Assembly: GCF_014635665.1 (NCBI RefSeq)
Contig: NZ_BMDG01000017.1
Span: forward strand, 1 to 64,000
Reading direction: 5' to 3'
From: Isoptericola cucumis
GTDB taxonomy: Bacteria > Actinomycetota > Actinomycetes > Actinomycetales > Cellulomonadaceae
DNA: 64,000 nt
Below are positions 61,681 through 64,000 of this stretch, one piece after another. Below the pieces are notes generated by a model. That model saw nothing but the letters and a program-made list of their open reading frames with translations, was not told where the DNA came from and ran no database searches. Numbering within the stretch: the stretch's first letter is position 1; each line of letters begins with the position of its first letter. Both the position numbers and the translations under genes were made by a program.

Positions 61681-63486
61681 ATGCCGAGCACGACACCGGT
61701 CCGGGGCGCACCGGCCCCGCGCACACCGGTCCAGCACACCTTCGCCGAGCTCGGGACCCCGCTGAGCGACGTCACGTTCGTCGTCGTGGACCTCGAGACC
61801 ACCGGCGGCCGGGTGTCCGACAGCGGCATCACGGAGATCGGGGCCGTCAAGGTGCGCGGCGGCGAGGTGCTCGGCGAGCTGCAGTCGCTCGTCGACCCGG
61901 GGCGGCCGGTGCCCGCGTTCGTCGCCCGGCTCACCGGCATCACCACCGCGATGGTCGCCACCGCTCCCCCGCTCGACCTGGTGCTGCCCAGCTTCCTCGA
62001 GTTCTCGCGCGACGCCGTGCTCGTGGCCCACAACGCCCCGTTCGACGTCGGCTTCCTCCGGGCGGCGTGCGAGCAGCTCGGCTACGAGTGGCCCGGCTAC
62101 CGGGTCGTGGACACCGTGCCACTGGCACGGCGGGTCGTCACGCGGGACGAGGCCCGCAACCACAAGCTGTCCACCCTGGCCGCGCTCTTCCGCGCCACCG
62201 TCACGCCCGAGCACCGCGCCCTCGCGGACGCGCGCGCGACGGTCGACGTCCTGCACGGCCTCCTCGAGCGGCTCGCCCCGCTCGGCGTGACGCACCTCGA
62301 GGACCTGGCGACGGCGTCCGACCCGGTGCCGCCGGACGTGCGCCGCAAGCGCACCCTGGCGGACGGGCTGCCCGAGGCGCCGGGTGTCTACCTGTTCCGC
62401 GGCCCCGGCGACGAGGTGCTCTACGTGGGGACGTCGACCAACCTGCGCAAGCGGGTGCGGTCCTACTTCACCGCGGCCGAGAAGCGGCGCCGCATCACGG
62501 AGATGCTCCGGATCGCCCACGCCGTCACCCCCGTCGTCTGCGCCACGGCGCTCGAGGCCCAGGTCCGCGAGCTCCGGCTCATCGCCGAGCACGAGCCGCG
62601 GTACAACCGTCGCTCGAAGTACCCCGAGCGGCAGTCGTGGGTGCGGCTCACCTCCGAGCCCTACCCCCGGCTGTCCGTGGTCCGCCAGGTGCGCCCCGAC
62701 TCCGCCCACATCGGTCCGTTCTCCTCCCGGCGCACCGCGCAGTCCGCCGTCGAGGCGCTCCAGGACGCCTTCCCGGTCCGGCAGTGCACGGCGCGGCTGG
62801 CGCGCGTCTCCCGGGTCGCCGGCAGCCCCTGCGCGCTGGCGGGCATGGGCCGCTGCTCGGCGCCGTGCGTCGCCACGACGGCACCCGACACCGCGTACGA
62901 CGAGGTCGTGCACGCGCTCCGCGGTGCGCTCCTCGGCGACCCCGCTGGGGTCGTGGAGCCTCTCGCCGCGCGAGTGGGCGCCCTCGCCGCGCAGGAGCGG
63001 TTCGAGGAGGCCGGGCGGCTCACCGAGCGCCTGCGCGCCTACCTGCGGGGAGCCGCGCGCACGCAGCGGCTCGACCCCGTGGCGCGGTGCGCCGAGATCG
63101 TGGCGGCCCTGCCCACCCCCGACGGCGGCTGGGAGCTGGTCGTGGTGAAGCACGGGCGGCTCGCCGGGACCGCGGTGACCGGCCCCGACGACGACCCGCT
63201 GCCGGTCGTCGACGCGCTCCGCGCCACGGCGGAGGTCGTCGAGCCGGCGACCGCCCCCGCCCCGGCCTGCCATCCCGAGGAAGCCGACCTCGTCCTGGAC
63301 TGGCTGGAGCGACCCGGGGTGCGCCTGGTGCACGTGAGCGGGCCCTGGTCGTGGCCGGTGCGGTCGGCGGCGATGCACGTCGACCTCGCGCAGGTCCGTG
63401 CGGCGGTCGACGGGGACGGCGAGATCGACCGGTCGGTCGTCGGCGGTGCGCTGCCCGCGGTCGTCGCTACGATGGCGCCATGCTGA
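61681..63486 (+). CDS. DEDDh exonuclease fused to a UvrC-type GIY-YIG nuclease
   Basis: A 601-residue fusion. Residues about 25-195 are a DnaQ-like 3'-5' exonuclease (FVVVDLETTGGRV with its DxE pair, HNAPFDVGFL, EHRALADARATVDVLHGLL). Residues about 230-315 are a GIY-YIG domain (APGVYLFRGPGDEVLYVGTSTNLRKRVRSYF). The rest resembles the UvrC middle part, with CALAGMGRCSAPC. This architecture is known in Rv2191 of M. tuberculosis and suggests a DNA repair role. The ATG at 61681 has TAGCGT 7 nt upstream. Confidence 0.92.
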   Translation: MPSTTPVRGAPAPRTPVQHTFAELGTPLSDVTFVVVDLETTGGRVSDSGITEIGAVKVRGGEVLGELQSLVDPGRPVPAFVARLTGITTAMVATAPPLDLVLPSFLEFSRDAVLVAHNAPFDVGFLRAACEQLGYEWPGYRVVDTVPLARRVVTRDEARNHKLSTLAALFRATVTPEHRALADARATVDVLHGLLERLAPLGVTHLEDLATASDPVPPDVRRKRTLADGLPEAPGVYLFRGPGDEVLYVGTSTNLRKRVRSYFTAAEKRRRITEMLRIAHAVTPVVCATALEAQVRELRLIAEHEPRYNRRSKYPERQSWVRLTSEPYPRLSVVRQVRPDSAHIGPFSSRRTAQSAVEALQDAFPVRQCTARLARVSRVAGSPCALAGMGRCSAPCVATTAPDTAYDEVVHALRGALLGDPAGVVEPLAARVGALAAQERFEEAGRLTERLRAYLRGAARTQRLDPVARCAEIVAALPTPDGGWELVVVKHGRLAGTAVTGPDDDPLPVVDALRATAEVVEPATAPAPACHPEEADLVLDWLERPGVRLVHVSGPWSWPVRSAAMHVDLAQVRAAVDGDGEIDRSVVGGALPAVVATMAPC

Positions 63487-63761
63487 CCGCGATCGTGCTC
63501 ATCGACACCGAGGCCGACCAGATCCCCGAGGTCGCCCTCCAGGTCACCGACCTCAAGGGCGTCAGCGAGGTCTACTCCGTCACCGGGAAGGCCGACCTCG
63601 TCGCCATGGTGCGCGTCCGCGAGCACGAGGAGCTGGCCGACGTCATCGCCGACGGGATCAGCAAGGTCCCCGGCGTCGTGCGCACCGAGACCCTCATCGC
63701 GTTCCGGACGTACTCGAACGTCGACCTCGAGCAGGCGTTCGCGCTCGGCCTCGACGACTGA
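63480..63761 (+). CDS. stand-alone Lrp/AsnC ligand-binding domain protein
   Basis: A 93-residue protein matching only the C-terminal RAM/AsnC domain: MLTAIVLIDTEADQIPEVALQVTDLKGVSEVYSVTGKADLVAMVRV, then LADVIADGISKVPGVVRTETLIAF. No DNA-binding domain is present. Such proteins form decameric rings that bind amino acids. The ATG at 63480 lies inside the end of the exonuclease gene and has its own TACGAT box 6 nt upstream. It faces trpD, so a link to amino acid status is plausible. Confidence 0.92.
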   Translation: MLTAIVLIDTEADQIPEVALQVTDLKGVSEVYSVTGKADLVAMVRVREHEELADVIADGISKVPGVVRTETLIAFRTYSNVDLEQAFALGLDD

Positions 63762-63803
63762 CGCGGCGGGGGTACCGGCGGGGCCAGGCGGGCCACCTCC
63801 TGC

Positions 63804-63828
63804 GGCCCCGCGTGCCCGCACGCGGGCC
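63804..63828. terminator. hairpin between the AsnC-domain gene and trpD
   Basis: GGCCCCGCGTGC (63804-63815) can pair with GCACGCGGGCC (63818-63828) with one bulged base. It lies between two convergent genes. Confidence 0.5.
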
Positions 63829-63857
63829 GGAGGTGCCAGGTCAGGGCGCGTGCCTGC

Positions 63858-64000
63858 TCAGTGCTGCGTCTGCGCGACCCAGCGCTGCAGCACCTGCTCG
63901 GCCGCGCCCTCGTCGATGCTCCGCGCGGCGCGCTCCAGCCCGGCCTGCAGGCGCTCGACGAGCGAGCCCGTGCCGGTGCCCGGCAGGCTGCCGTCCGCAA
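63858..64000 (-). CDS. trpD: C-terminal end of anthranilate phosphoribosyltransferase (partial)
   Basis: The minus-strand frame ending in TGA at 63860-63858 encodes 46 residues reading [20 protein letters not shown]...[20 protein letters not shown]. The ending [13 protein letters not shown] is like the last helix of TrpD, and Rv2192c (trpD) follows the Rv2191-type gene in M. tuberculosis. The gene runs off the window, so identification rests on this short tail plus synteny. Confidence 0.6.
   Translation of the reverse strand, partial: ADGSLPGTGTGSLVERLQAGLERAARSIDEGAAEQVLQRWVAQTQH

Noticed and set aside
60775-63378. An 867-codon open frame on the minus strand opposite the ligase and exonuclease genes
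   Set aside because: High GC gives long antisense frames. Composition is His/Arg/Gly rich without domains, while both plus-strand genes are well supported.

Overview
The window is high-GC DNA (roughly 70% by eye) with GTG and TTG starts, tightly overlapping genes and many 5' ends that look leaderless. Gene content (an RpoD with a long Ala/Thr/Lys-rich N-terminal extension, a PASTA kinase beside an Rv2175c-like protein, a GGDDTN-type phosphofructokinase, class II DAHP synthase, CcsB and CopD-CtaG) indicates an actinobacterium, probably of the Micrococcales (Cellulomonas/Cellulosimicrobium/Promicromonospora type). That placement is inference from gene content; no rRNA or tRNA gene was found.

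1-28.9 kb is an accessory metal, metalloid and sulfur stress island. From left to right it holds: an arsenic operon (trxB, acr3, a fused arsR-arsC, arsC) with a divergent thioredoxin-like gene; merR-ynfA; a CmtR-type sensor with a P-type ATPase; a c-di-AMP riboswitch with a 27-codon upstream reading frame in front of a VanY-type peptidase; a thiol-redox and copper block (DsbA-like, CcdA, ArsR, CDF, CtaG, CcsB, CopC, CopD-CtaG) containing two related small membrane proteins; ArsR-CadD; and a CstR-type persulfide regulon (tiny Cys-rich protein, CstR, thioredoxin, MFS transporter, divergent CstB-like enzyme, rhodanese, TauE). Remnants of a resolvase and of an ArsO-like monooxygenase, then a tyrosine integrase with excisionase, close the island. 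The CDF and CopD-CtaG genes each carry one frameshift.

28.9-38.5 kb holds a DUF1801 gene and a cluster that looks like a muropeptide or amino-sugar uptake and recycling operon: GNAT, NamZ-type (DUF1343) exo-N-acetylmuramidase, PIG-L deacetylase, tandem GNAT, and a complete oligopeptide-type ABC transporter in which one permease is fused to one ATPase. A collapsed immunity-protein relic and a few small genes follow.

40-64 kb is core chromosome: parE/gyrB paralogue, DUF7455, a secreted GH2 enzyme with a LamG-like domain, sigA, UspA, DUF4192, then a block matching the known Mycobacterium order idsA2 - Rv2175c/pknL - aroG - acyltransferase - fadD15 - Rv2191 - trpD, with a phosphofructokinase and a ROK sugar kinase in it. 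About a dozen genes have a TAnnnT box exactly 6-7 nt before the start codon and no Shine-Dalgarno sequence, suggesting widespread leaderless transcription.
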